From: Rotaria sp. Silwood1
Taxonomy: Eukaryota > Rotifera > Eurotatoria > Philodinida > Philodinidae
Length of the DNA: 64,000 nucleotides
Assembly: GCA_905250075.1 (NCBI GenBank)
Contig: CAJNOP010000024.1
Span: 1,050,508-1,114,507 of the forward strand
Direction: 5' to 3'
Part shown: positions 23,400-47,658 of the stretch, piece by piece
Numbering within the stretch: position 1 is the first letter of the stretch
Layout: the number at the start of each line of letters is the position of its first letter
Position numbers and translations under genes: made by a program
The notes under the pieces: model-generated
Databases searched by the model: none
The model's input: only the letters and a program-made list of their open reading frames with translations
What the model was told of the DNA's origin: nothing

Positions 23400-26010
23400 C
23401 AGTGCTGGAGACGATATTGCTGAATAATTGATGTTATTAATTAAATATCAGTATGGTTGTCATATTAATAAAAGTACATATGAAGAAGCAGAAAATTGAC
23501 AGGTAAATGATAGTAAAAGAAAAATGGTCACAGAAATCAAGATTATATCTAAATAACACAGATATCATATACCCATACGCTGGATAAGGACAAGCTGCAA
23601 GTCATGATATCCAGCAAACCAAATACCCAATTTGTCACATTAAATTCACTTGATATGTTTAGTTTAGCAGCCTCTAAATAAAGTGAATATTGAAATAGCT
23701 ATGTTTTGAACCTCGATACCCAAGTTATGAAAATGATGACATCCCTCTTACCAAGATTTGAAGACAACAAGGTTCTTCACTGACTAGTTCATTGTTATCT
23801 TTGTATACTTCAAGTATTCCTCATTTACGTCAGTTTTTCCCGAAGTACCGCTGTAGACTCTCCATTGCTAAACTTTATCCCTCAGGAAGCATTCATTTTG
23901 TTTATGAGAATAACAGATTTAGAAGTAATGATAAATTACCATCACATCCTACTGATATATATACCGTTGAGTATTCATGACAAACAATTTTATTTATATT
24001 CGGTTTGTATAAACTCTAAAGAAAGCTTCATCTAGCTACCATAATTAAATGTCTTGTAAATAAAATATTTTCGTTCTTTAGTTTTGTAATTTCTTTTATC
24101 GATATAATTCAGTTTTTTAAACATACGCCGCAGGAATCCTAAAGAAATATATACACACCTGACAATAAATGAAATGACTACAAATTAAGTATAATTAAAT
24201 CTTTAGATCAAGGACATATGTTTCAAAAGAAGAAAAGCTGATTAAGTTAGTCCGGATATTATTTTTACTGTAGGCATTTCCGTCATTGATTCAATCAAAT
24301 CAGTTATTTTCAATAAAAAAAAATACTTTCCTCTTTATACTATTCACAGTTAGTTTTGCTAAAATTTCACATGACCTTTTGACTTTCTTGCTTTCATATA
24401 GAAACAGCCTGATCTATTGTATTTATGTTGATATATTAACACTAATTCTTAAAATGCATAAAGAATTAAAAACAAATTTCCACACAATGCTCATCTTCGT
24501 ATTCAAAATTATGTTGAATACATAAAAGTTAAATGAGCTATTTTTTTCTCTAGCTGATTGTTTAAAAGTATAGCATTAAAAAACAAATGAAAAATGTACA
24601 AAAACATACAATTGATAAACATTTTTATACAACATATGTGTGAAGCAGAAAGTAACTTGTTTATGACCACAAGAATGTGCATGTGTTAACTTTTTTTAAT
24701 TAAGAAAAGAATCGATCAACTAAAATCACATCTCACGAGAAAAATTTTTTATAATAGATTAACATCATCTATATTTTTTTTGGTCTGATGCTTTATAAAC
24801 TATCCCATTGAGAAATGTTATGCATATCAAAAATGTTATTTTACGAATGTAATTTTGTAAGAATATGGCGTATCAATATAGAGTATTATTCAAGAGATAT
24901 AAAAAATACTATTTCCAAGTTTCTTTTTGGAATTCTCGTGGGAATAATGTCCTTTATAAGAAGAAATGTCCTACTTTGATTATCTTTCTTTCCTATCGAT
25001 AAAAAATCGAACTTCCTGTGTCACTCAGTAATATTAATATTAAGATTTCGGAAAATTTACTCATTGAAAGATACAAATCGTGATTGACATGGCAATTAAT
25101 GCCTTTTCTGTATTTGTCGAAACATATTATGATCAAAATCTATGTTGTTCCATAGAAAATAATGACTCAAAAATCGAATGAAGTGTTATTAAAACCTTCA
25201 TAATTTTTTTTTTCATTTTGATTTCTCTGACAGCTTTTATTTAAATATTGATTGTATGTCTTGATGCATATTTAGTTATGAAATCTGATATCATAAGCAA
25301 TAGAAGCACGAATAAAATCAAAGAAGAATCATTACGTACATATTCACTTATACAGCTATTTATCATTCTACATCAATGGTAATATTAGCTGAGCATGTGG
25401 TATTTGTTTTCTCATTACTTTGAATAATAATGTGTTCAATAAAAATTTTTTTTTCGTTAGGTTTCATTTGAAGAATCCAATCAAACGTCATAATGCATCA
25501 TGCATATCCATTAGAAAGATAAATACTTTCACTTCAACTTGTTAAAAAAGGTTATCGAATTATAGAAGCAAAATGAAAAATTAGTTCATTTCCATAATCG
25601 TGAATCAAACTTATATTCATGACCAAATTAGCATATGTTTATTTAAGTTTGTCTCTTTTTTTCTTTTTTGTTTCTCATGTATTCCTCTTTTTTTCTTCTA
25701 GAATAGAAGTAAAAGAAGGTCAACAAGGTAAACAAGGCATAGGTGATGATTGGTAGATAAAATTGTAGTAAGCCATATAATTACTCATCAATTTTTGTTG
25801 TCATCAAGTCTTATTTTTCTTTCTATTTAATAGATCATATTCAACGATCATCGACAAATCGACCACAGTAGAATTTGTTCAACATCAAAATGTTTTTTTT
25901 TATTTCATCTATTCAAATCTTTATTTTGCAGTGTTACTCATGACCATATTTGTTGTTGATCTATCACGTTACGAATAAAAGAAGAGGATACATAAATACA
26001 TAGTAGAAGA
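23400..26010 (+). pseudogene. Unprocessed eIF3c pseudogene (tandem duplicate, exons 11-17 plus 3' flank)
   Basis: The order of eIF3c pieces is preserved with introns between them: exon 11 remnant at 23402-23500 (ending GAAGAAGCAGAAAAT then a stop), exon 12 start at about 24403-24530, exon 13 remnant at about 24600-24710, exon 14 at about 25310-25400 (AAAGAAGAATCATTACGTAC kept), exon 15 at about 25462-25628, exon 16 at about 25703-25765, exon 17 at about 25833-25870. The 3' flank also matches (TGTTGTTGATCTATCAC near 25950, as near 17375). Stops and indels break every exon, and most of the long exon 12 is deleted. Retained introns mean segmental duplication rather than retroposition. No product is expected. 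Confidence 0.85.
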
Positions 26011-26428
26011 ATTAGGTGCTATCTTTTGCCATATAACTACAGGCGTATGCTAGTCGAGAAAAAAAATTGTACAGTACACTGTTCGAGAGAAAGAGAAACG
26101 AAAAAACAACAGACGAGTCTTACTAATGATAGGAAGAAAAGAGAGAAAAAAGAAAGAAGTCTCCATTCGTCGTTTTCCTCCTTCTCCACATCTCATATCA
26201 ATTCTTTTCAATCAGTTGGTTGTGTTTCTCCTAGTTGTCACGAAGATTATCATTGTAGTGATTTCTATTAGTAATCTGCATATTCGATACGGTTGTTCTC
26301 GACTTGTATACAGATTCATTTCTCCTTTAAATACATATATTTCATTTAGCTCTCTACCTATTTTCCATACTTTTCAGATCATGAGGCAAAATAAAGATAA
26401 TGTTAATATATAGAAATAATTTATTAAT
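26011..26428. other. Upstream region of the DAPK-like gene
   Basis: The region is AT- and CT-rich. An ATG at 26381 begins MRQNKDN, which resembles the usual DAPK N-terminus, but no splice from it reaches the kinase frame in phase. It is recorded as an alternative start that transcript data would have to settle. Confidence 0.3.
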
Positions 26429-39011
<12,583 letters not shown>

Positions 39012-39172
39012 TGCATTCATTTTTTTATTTTATCTTCGTTTGTTTTTTGTAAATTTTTTTTCTTTTCTCGCTCACTTTATTTTTCTATACATTTTTGTTC
39101 TTTATATATTATCTGTTTTAATGTTCTTAACTAATAGCGACCAGATGAGATGGACGATAAGATGATGCATAT

Positions 39173-39193
39173 TGTGTGTGTGTGTGTGTGTGT
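39173..39193. repeat. (TG)n microsatellite
   Basis: An uninterrupted TG run about 160 bp after the DAPK stop codon, probably in or near the 3' UTR. Confidence 0.85.
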
Positions 39194-40516
39194 TTTGTGT
39201 TTGTGATAAATGATTAAAAAATGTTATTGACTACTAATATCTTGATTGAATTTTTTAAAAGTACCATATTTAAAGAAACGCAACGAGAATAGAATATTAT
39301 CAAACTAGATTGATCGTACTTTGATTAATTTCTCATATGGAAACTTAAAATTTCATTTAAGAAGACTAAAAACCTATTTCTATTAGAGATCGATAAGTTC
39401 AGCTTTTACTAGGATATGAGAAGCTGTTGAAAATATTCTCTGATCTGCACTGTTATTAAAATGTTCTTTACACAGTAGAACAAAATTTTTCGAACAGCTC
39501 AATTTTAGGTAGAGCCTGTCTCATTCGAAACTTTGGAATCCGAACTTAGTCGAATTGTACTTTGACACTCTCAATTAAATTTTCTGATCGAAATCCGATA
39601 TCACTCCGTAGATACGAGATCTTTTTTCTCGACTCGTAGTATTCGGCGACTAGCGCATTATATACATTTCTCAGACCCCTAGAACTCAACAGATCCAAAA
39701 TTTTCAGACTGGAGTCACCCCCATTAGCGATACTTCCAGGAACTGAACTGTTGGGACTAGTCTTATAATATGATTTGGTCTGTTCCAAGAATTCTTTCTC
39801 TTATTTTGATCTGAACATTGAACTGTTTTATATCAGATCCCTAATTTCTGTTTCACTAAGATTTATGAAAATGAAAACTATGATCTTATCTTTATTCCTC
39901 TACTTACGGGAGCATCATTTAGAATAAAATGACTCTGTTTGCTTGTACGTGTAAAGCCACTTGTGCACATATATTTGTAACAGTCTTTAGCTGCTACTTG
40001 AAGTAAGTTTTTTCGTGCTGGAAGTTCAACTGATCAGGTGCTTTTGTTGTCCAGCTCTTGACCAATTCTTTTTTCTTTCGTAAGGTTTTTAATCCGTAAG
40101 GTGTCTCCCATGTCTAGCGTCCGACTAATTGTGTTATGAGGCTGGAATTTCAGCTAATGACATGTTTTTCGCTATATAGATTTCGGCTAATCAATGTTTC
40201 TATGCTGGAAGTTGAGCTAATCAGCTGTTTTCGATATCCAAGCATTGTTCAATCAGTTTTGTCAGACTGACAGTTATGCCAATGATAATATATCGGAAAC
40301 AAACTTATGTATGAGGTGTGAATGTGCTGATATAAGTGTGGCCGTGGTTATTGTAGTATGAGTTTGAATGTGAGATCTGTGTTTGCGTGTTGTACATGTG
40401 AGTTTGGGGCACTGTTATGGGTATGTTAGTATGATTGACAGGTATTCTTCGAAGAACATTGTTCAAATGGACATTCTATGCAATCCTATCTACATTGTCT
40501 CGATTCTAACCCACGT
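39194..40516. other. Intergenic, no gene recognised
   Basis: No convincing coding frame is present; an 80-codon minus-strand open frame at 39546-39788 has no family features. Around 40314-40420 there is a degenerate TGTGAGTGTG-like tract of the kind also seen near 59690 and 61665. Confidence 0.5.
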
Positions 40517-41531
40517 TGCCAATGTAATCGCCGAAATCTTCAACCATAGTTCTTGGTCCAGAAACATCGTAGAATGTCAATTTGCTTTGGATTAAGAAGA
40601 GCAATGTCTGAACTACAAATTTCATACTAGTCCTATTTTCCAGGACGAATATGAGAAATACGATAGGCCAAAAACCAAGCACCTCTAATAAAGTTCTTGC
40701 AACATTTTCATCAAGCAATATTATTTTTTATTGCTATTGAGTGTTTCAATATGAAAAGAGAACCGAAAAATGTATAAAGAGCGCTTTTAAATTGTGTGGT
40801 GGAAGTTGAATTTGTGCCCAAATTTAATATGAAAATGTTGCTTTTCTGAAAGAGAGCAAAGTTTTTGATCTTTGTCACTAGCTGATCATTTTGCAGCAGT
40901 AAAAAAAGGGAGATCGGAATTTCGGCCCAGAGCCTAACTATCATCAGGATGAAGTGAGGTTGTGAGGGTGATGGTCAAAACTTCTGGCCCGAAAATTCTG
41001 TGGGCCGAAATTCCTGTAATCCGTAAAAAATATTTATTGAATTATTTTTTTGCTAATTTTCTATAATCTTACATATTACGAACAAATAATATAAAACGAA
41101 TTGAATTCATGCATGCTTTCTGCGGATGGTGGCTCATATTCTTCCAAACTAATAATTATTGGAAAAGAGTCAAAATTTCTTTTTCCAAATATTTTCGTTT
41201 AAGCAATTAAAAACGAATCCAAAAGTTTTAGCAAAGTTGTATCGGTAGGGTTTGCGATTCGCTATATTTTGGTGTAATTTTGTTCAGATATGGTCCATGT
41301 AGCCCGAAATAATTGAGAAATACATCCATTTCTAATTGCAAAATGTTGCAAGAACTTTATTAGAGATGCTTGATTTTTGACCTTTCATCTGTCTCATATT
41401 CGTCCTGGAAAATAGGACTAGTAGAAATTTGTAGCTCAGACATTGCTCTTTTTAATCCAAAACAAATTGACATTCCACGATGTTTCTGGACCTAGAACTA
41501 TGCTTAGAAATTTCGGCAACTACTTTTGCAT
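40517..41531. mobile_element. Foldback element with about 190-bp inverted arms
   Basis: Left arm 40517-40709 and right arm 41338-41531 are inverted copies. Shared words include TCCTATTTTCCAGGACGAAT (its reverse complement on the right), TAATAAAGTTCTTGCAACAT and GTCCAGAAACATCGT. The arms have several mismatches and indels, so the insertion is not recent. The 630-bp centre has no coding frame. No target duplication was identified. Confidence 0.75.
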
Positions 41532-42319
41532 GGTAGGTTAGGCTAGAAATTCCATAATAGTAATTATGAATGAAATTTCAATAATTAAGCTCGTATATAT
41601 GCATCAGTCTCTGGTTTATATCAACTCATTGTATGAATAATTATTGAAAAATGATTGTTAAAAATATCACTCATTCCCATGTTTATTCATCTATTCATAT
41701 AATAAGCAAAATTCAAATAAGACTATAATTAGCCATAATAATAGACTACTCTAGAAAACGACGCAGGTCTGATGCCAACAGATATATTTATTTCACGAAA
41801 TTTTCTCATAAGATAGTATATATGAGATTCATTCGCGAGTGCATACAATAATGCACACACTTCAAAATTTCTTATCTTTTCATCCTAATGTATTCCTTGT
41901 TTGAGAATAAAAAACATACACTTGTTTATGGCATTTTGGCCGGTCAAATTTATGTTTTATCGATATTTTTCAATCCGTTTTAAGTCTATCGACAATTAAT
42001 GTTTTAGTTTTAAAAAATGGCATTTTTTCGCTTATAAATATCTTTCGTTCTTCTAGAAAGGTGCCCATATGTGTGCCATTCAAAAGACGATTAAGACGAC
42101 GATGTAATTTAAGATTCGACAACTTCAATTTTTTTCTTCCTTTCCTTATCACTTAAAAATATTTATACGTAAAAAAAAATGATTCTGTCAACCTACTTAA
42201 TCATTCTTCATTAATCACTGTGACGAATCACAGTGTAATATTCCAGAATGAAATAAATATATATATAATAACACAAAGTAAGAAATAATGGTTATTTTGT
42301 CATTTTAGACTCATTAATA
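41532..42319. other. Intergenic upstream of the cysteine-rich gene
   Basis: No gene is seen. From about 42250 the sequence (TATATATAATAACACAAA and the 60 bp after it) matches the flank of the inverted paralogue at about 54550-54615, so the duplicated unit includes the promoter-proximal region. Confidence 0.55.
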
Positions 42320-42659
42320 ATGAAGTTATTTTTCGAGACTTTTGTAGTTTTTATTCTCTTGTTTTCAGGAACAGTGTAAGTCGAATAGAAATTAGTTATT
42401 TTTTTTTTTTGATTCATTATTATTGTCTTATTTCAGAGGTTTATTATCATCTGGATGCAAAAAAAGGTCTGAAGTATGTCGAGCAAATGTTGATTGTTGT
42501 CCAGTGATGGGTCATCGTATGGTATGTGCTCCACATTTAGAAATATGTGGCAAGAAAATATGTTGTATTACTGAAGTCGAAGAACAAGAAGAAAAACAAG
42601 CAGCTATTATCCGAAACCGTCGTCCTAAACAAAACCGATTTCTAAAACACATTGCTTGA
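42320..42659 (+). CDS. Small secreted cysteine-rich peptide, copy A
   Basis: Two exons (42320-42375 and 42437-42659) encode 92 aa. Exon 1 is a signal peptide (MKLFFETFVVFILLFSGT); the phase-2 intron follows it directly. The mature part has eight cysteines spaced C-x6-C-x5-CC-x8-C-x6-C-x4-CC. The first six resemble an inhibitor-cystine-knot layout. An acidic then basic tail follows (EVEEQEEKQ, NRRPKQNR). A near-identical inverted paralogue lies at 54194-54548. Relative to it, a one-base difference near the end shifts the frame and stops this copy at KHIA. The function is unknown; a secreted defence or signalling peptide is only a guess. A polyA signal lies at 42671-42676. Confidence 0.75.
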
Positions 42660-44461
42660 TGAAGAAGAAAAATAAAGGCAGCAGTTAAATATTCTACATC
42701 TAAATAACTCTTTTGGTTTGTTTGTAATTATATATTAACTATTTTGATACAGATAAAGAAATCTAGTGTTTTATTATCTATATTAACAGATAATGGCAGG
42801 ATCTCAACATCTTTTATAAACATTTTCATTGACATTCTAGCAGTGGATGTACGTGTGTTGATGTATCATAGCATGAGAACAAATGCTTTTCAACAGAACA
42901 CATTCACTACTCATCGGCGATTTGTATTAAGAATTTTTGACTAATAAAATATGTTTTTTTTTCTACAGTGTTTCTTTGACAAATAAGAGTGACTATCTAC
43001 TTTTTTCGCAATCTAATGAAACCTAAGGAAAGTCGAAAAGTCTTAGGAAAACATAATAATTACAAAAAATTTAAAAAAAAGAAAAATTTATCATAGTATT
43101 ATTTGAAATTGACTAAAAAGTTACATTTTCTTCATTTATTGTGATGTTCACAACTATTGAGGTAACCTCGCATTTTATTCAGGATTTTGTGCTCTTTAAT
43201 ATGGTACTCACAAAAACCAACTTTCACACAGTCTTCTTCGAGTAAAAAGTTACTATTTTTGGTTTTCTAGAAACCTTCCTCTCATAATCCACCAATGAAA
43301 CGTCGGTACTACGTGCGATTGATAGAAAACTTTATCGTCTATTTACGAGATAAATAACTTGTTATTGTAGACAAAAACAAAAAATAGGTCGGTTAAATTG
43401 ATGGTACCTTTTTTAGAAGGGTTAAAATGATTGTAATATCCGATGGACACTCTCGGAAGTTTTATCATTCAGAAAATGTTTGTATTCTGAATTCTTATTC
43501 TACCAATTGGTTAAATTCCTTGAATATTTTTACACTAAACACTTTATTTGTAATGCCAGATATGGTGTCAATACATAACTTCTTTTTTCATAAATAATAA
43601 TATAAATGCCATATGCCACAGGAAGCGGTAAATATCGTTTTATTCTTCGTTTCATCGATTCAACCAGCATATTAACCTGTTATACACATTGATTTAATCA
43701 TTCAATACACTTCCGTACGCATCATGCTTCCTCTCGGCAAAGTTTGACATATACAATAAAGTTTTACATAGACTTGTAAGTCAATTAGTTTATGCTTTTG
43801 TATTTATGTCCTATTCTAACTCTACTAGATCAATAATGCCACCAACAATAAGATCCTTTCTCTACATTAAATACCGAAATCCGCTATGTTTAGAGTTATT
43901 ACAATCCACAGATGTTCAAAACGTCACTTCTGATTGCTAAAGCTTAATCAGAGAGCCGCAAAAACTTCGATTTAAACTCATACTGATTATTTTCTTTGAA
44001 AGTATACGTGAGTTCCACAAACAGTATAATAATATCCAATTAATTTGAATACATAACATGTTCTGATACTCTTGACAGAATTCACTTTTTATTACAAACA
44101 CTGCTGTATGCGATAGTAAATTCCAATGTAATGAACAAATGAATAATTTTATCAGTTTTCAGCTTCTATTTTAATATATTCAATTATGAACAATCTATTT
44201 CTAATATAACATATACAGACGAAATTAGATGCACAAGAAAAACAGTTTTTCAATGTACAGATGCTAAAAAAACCATTGATAATCACCAAATGATAGGTGT
44301 CTAATATCTTAAATAATTAATTTGACTACATTACAGAATTAGAATTATTTCTCAATGTACAATTATGTTTGAACAATTGAACGCACAATAAAATAAGATT
44401 GAAATGTGTAGTTACATATAATTACATCAAATAAGTTCTGTTGGTACAAAAATAAACACAG
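42660..44461. other. Intergenic, no gene recognised
   Basis: AT-rich sequence between the cysteine-rich gene and the 3' end of the minus-strand membrane-protein gene. The open frame at 42744-42944 has no protein-family features. Confidence 0.55.
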
Positions 44462-47400
44462 TTAGAAAGATCGATAAAGATGTGTTGTTTCGAGTTCAAA
44501 AATAGCATGAACTGTGTAACCTAATGTTAACGCAGTTTGAGCAAATTGCGTTATGGAATAATGCATAGCATAATAAGCAATAAAGATTGAATCTGCTTCG
44601 TCACTATTAGCATATGGTATAACTGTAGAACATGAATCGCCTTCAGTTAAACGATCAAGATAATAATTCAATAGTCGATTGAGTCCTTCTTGATATTGAT
44701 TTTGTAGACGATGAACTGCTTGTTGTAAATCAATCAAACATTTTTCGTGTTTTGTGAGATCAGTTTTAATTAACTTTTTACGTGAAAAAATACATTGACG
44801 AAATATTTGATAAAATTTTGTTTGCGATGAAGTAAAATACGATATCCATATATGAAAACAATGAATCAATTGTTTACTTAAATCAGAAAATTCTTTATAA
44901 AAATTTGGAAGAAAATTTCCATCAGCAGCTGTTAATTGAAGATGTTCAATAATCTTTGAAAATTCATTGATTCTCATCAACTAAATACAAATAAATAAAT
45001 CATCAATTACATATATTCACTTTCTTACTGCTTCATCTATACTATGTAACATTCTATATGTATCAATTTGTTGTTGAGTAAGTATACTATAAAATTTTGT
45101 TGAGAAACCCTTATTAATCCACCATAAAGTTGGTTCAAGTGATGCATGTTCAACCAGAGTTCGTTGAAGACTAATCAAACGATGAAAATAACTTCTTTCA
45201 TCATTAATAAATGATTCCATTTCTTTTTCTTCTAATTCAAGATGAATACAATATTCTTTTAAGTTATTATAATGAAATAATGTAGCATAAACTGAATGCA
45301 TTGATATAATACTTTGTCGACATATAATAAGAGTAGCTAAAAGATATTTATAAAAAAAAAAACAAAGATACTTTTTTTTGAAAATTAAAATCAATATTTT
45401 ACTTTGAATATTATCTTTTAGTAAATCAATAGCAAAAATTGGAAAAATAAGTAGAGTAAGAATAACAGCTATTGTAATGCCAATAAAACTTTCTTGAATT
45501 CGAATAAGTGCAAAATTACCAGCAGGTACTGCATCTCCAAATGATAATCGACCCAAAGTGATCAAGATTGGAGTAACAGCAGCTACAGTAGCCGTATAAC
45601 CCCAATAAGGTAATCGTCTCAAATAGCCAAAAACAAAAATCCATGGAGATAACATTATCAATGTTAGATATACATTATCATGAACTGACAAATATGTTAC
45701 ATGTGCCCATATTGAACCTAGATAATAAAAAACTAATATTTATTTGAATTTAAACAAGTATTTTTAAAATTAAAATATATCAAGACAAAAAAGCAGACTT
45801 CAAGGTTTTACAACAAGGATGAAGCCGTTAGCGATTATCAATACGTCTAGCAGCTCAATCCATTCTAATCTACTCAAACTGATTCTATCTTTGCTTCACA
45901 AGACTTCAACACATATTGAAATCTATAGTTTAAAGGCTGCGAAAAATTCTTAAGATTTCATACGACTTTATGAAATTTCAAAAAACTTCAAGAATGAAGT
46001 TTCTGCTGTCTTTCCATTAAAATACACGTACCTAGTAATGTCCCCATAAGTCTCATTTTCATTGTTGTAAATGCTCCACCAACTGTATCACCTTGTGTCA
46101 TGCAGAGAGTAACTAAAATCCACTGCCCATTTTCAAATTTTTTTGCTAAATATGGTACTAAAACAAAGATTGAACCAACTCCAATAATTATCATACTCTT
46201 GAGAGCCGATAATAAACGTGGCCATTGTAATTTCAATCGTTGTTTCATATCGAATTTTTTCTTTTCATGCATTTTTGTAATATTTTTTTTGAAAGTTTTC
46301 TTTGTCATTATTTGTGTGAAAAGTTGTACGATAGAACCAAGTTGAAAAAGAAAAAAAATATGTGAAAGATGATCCTCGAATTTAATTGTTGTTGCAGATT
46401 CAAGTACATGTTGAACTTGTTGAAGACGAGCTTTAATATAAGCTAAACGAAGTGATTTATAAGCTTCTTGAAGATTGATTAGTTGCTGAGTGAATTCCTC
46501 TTGAGTAACGGATGGAGATGAGATAAGACTTGAAACAACAATTGATTGACATGAACTAAGATGTAAAAGACTCGATTCAAGTTCATGTGTAAAATCCTTA
46601 TGATAATCATTAAACGAACAATGTTTAACCATTAATTGAAGTGAACATACATGAAACATTAATGAAGTAATGAAATCTTCTTTTTCTACAGAAGAAAAAC
46701 AAAAGAAAATGATATATAAAATTTTAATGAAGTAAAATGTACCTTTTAATGTCAAATCAATAATATGACTACGTTTCCGATTAAATATTCGTTGTAAATA
46801 TCGAGCTGGTTCAAAATAAGATTCATCAAGTCTCGTTTGAATTGGACTTAATGCTTTATGAACCATATTTTCTATCATTGATGTTCTAGTAAGTGACATA
46901 TGAGCACTTATTTTATCACGACACAAAAATTCTTGAATAACTAATTCGTTCATTTGTTGAAGTTTTGATAGAGAATAATTAAAACGATTTTCAATATCAA
47001 AAGTAGCAAAAATAGGAAAGATAAAAAATGATATAAATAATGCCATACACATTCCCATAATATAAATTCCAAGTAATTCAAAAGAAAATATTAATGGAAT
47101 TTCATGTCGAAAAACATTTGAAGCAAAATAAAGAACATTATAAAGTAAAGAAAGTTTTTTAGTTTGAATCTAAATAAATTAAAATTATTTTTTTAGTTTT
47201 CAAAAACAAAAAAAAAAGTCAATCATAAAATGATTTAAAATTTATATACTATTTACCTGCGTACAACTATATGCAATGCAAAAAGATGTCAATAATAATA
47301 TCAAAAGTTCACTTAAAAAATAATAATGATAATCAAGACCAATTTTTTGTATGACAAATAAAAATATTGAAAGAGGTATTATAGTTAATGTTATTTGATA

Positions 47401-47658
47401 ACAAAAAGATAATGTCAATCCAAATGTTTCTTGTAAACATAAAATACTTATAATAGGAAGAAGATATTGAAGTGAAAGATGATCAGCTAGTTGTGTTCCA
47501 TAAGCAAGAAAGCTAACAATTAAAAAACATATCACTTCTCGCAAGCCACATTGCAAACGTCGCATAAAAGCTGAATGAATCCATAAGGAAGCCGATCCTG
47601 AATGATGATAATTAAGATAAAAATGACGTATAGTTCGAAATGTCGTCGAAGTAGACAT
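44462..47658 (-). CDS. FUSC-type multi-pass membrane protein (ALMT/aromatic-acid-exporter-like)
   Basis: Six exons on the minus strand: 47658-47257, 47169-46743, 46685-46032, 45717-45403, 45336-45029, 44980-44462; 874 aa. The protein has two hydrophobic membrane blocks, each ending in a matching TM/loop motif (ALFISFFIFPIFATFDIENR and ILTLLIFPIFAIDLLKDN), and each followed by a long, mainly helical cytoplasmic region. Within block 2, GQWILVTLCMTQGDTVGGAFTTMKMRLMGTLLG is the FUSC-like signature, continuing to LSPWIFVFGYLRR and SFIGITIAVIL. This internal duplication is typical of FUSC family proteins, which include fusaric-acid-resistance and plant malate-channel relatives. It is likely an anion or organic-acid transporter or channel; the substrate is unknown. 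There is no operon-like context. Confidence 0.75.

Noticed and set aside
26026..26413. Overlapping plus-strand open frames before DAPK
   Set aside because: Low-complexity K/E/R and S/F composition from CT- and GA-rich tracts; the first overlaps the end of the pseudogene flank.
39546..39788. 80-codon minus-strand open frame
   Set aside because: Lacks recognisable domains or flanking exons; probably repeat-derived.
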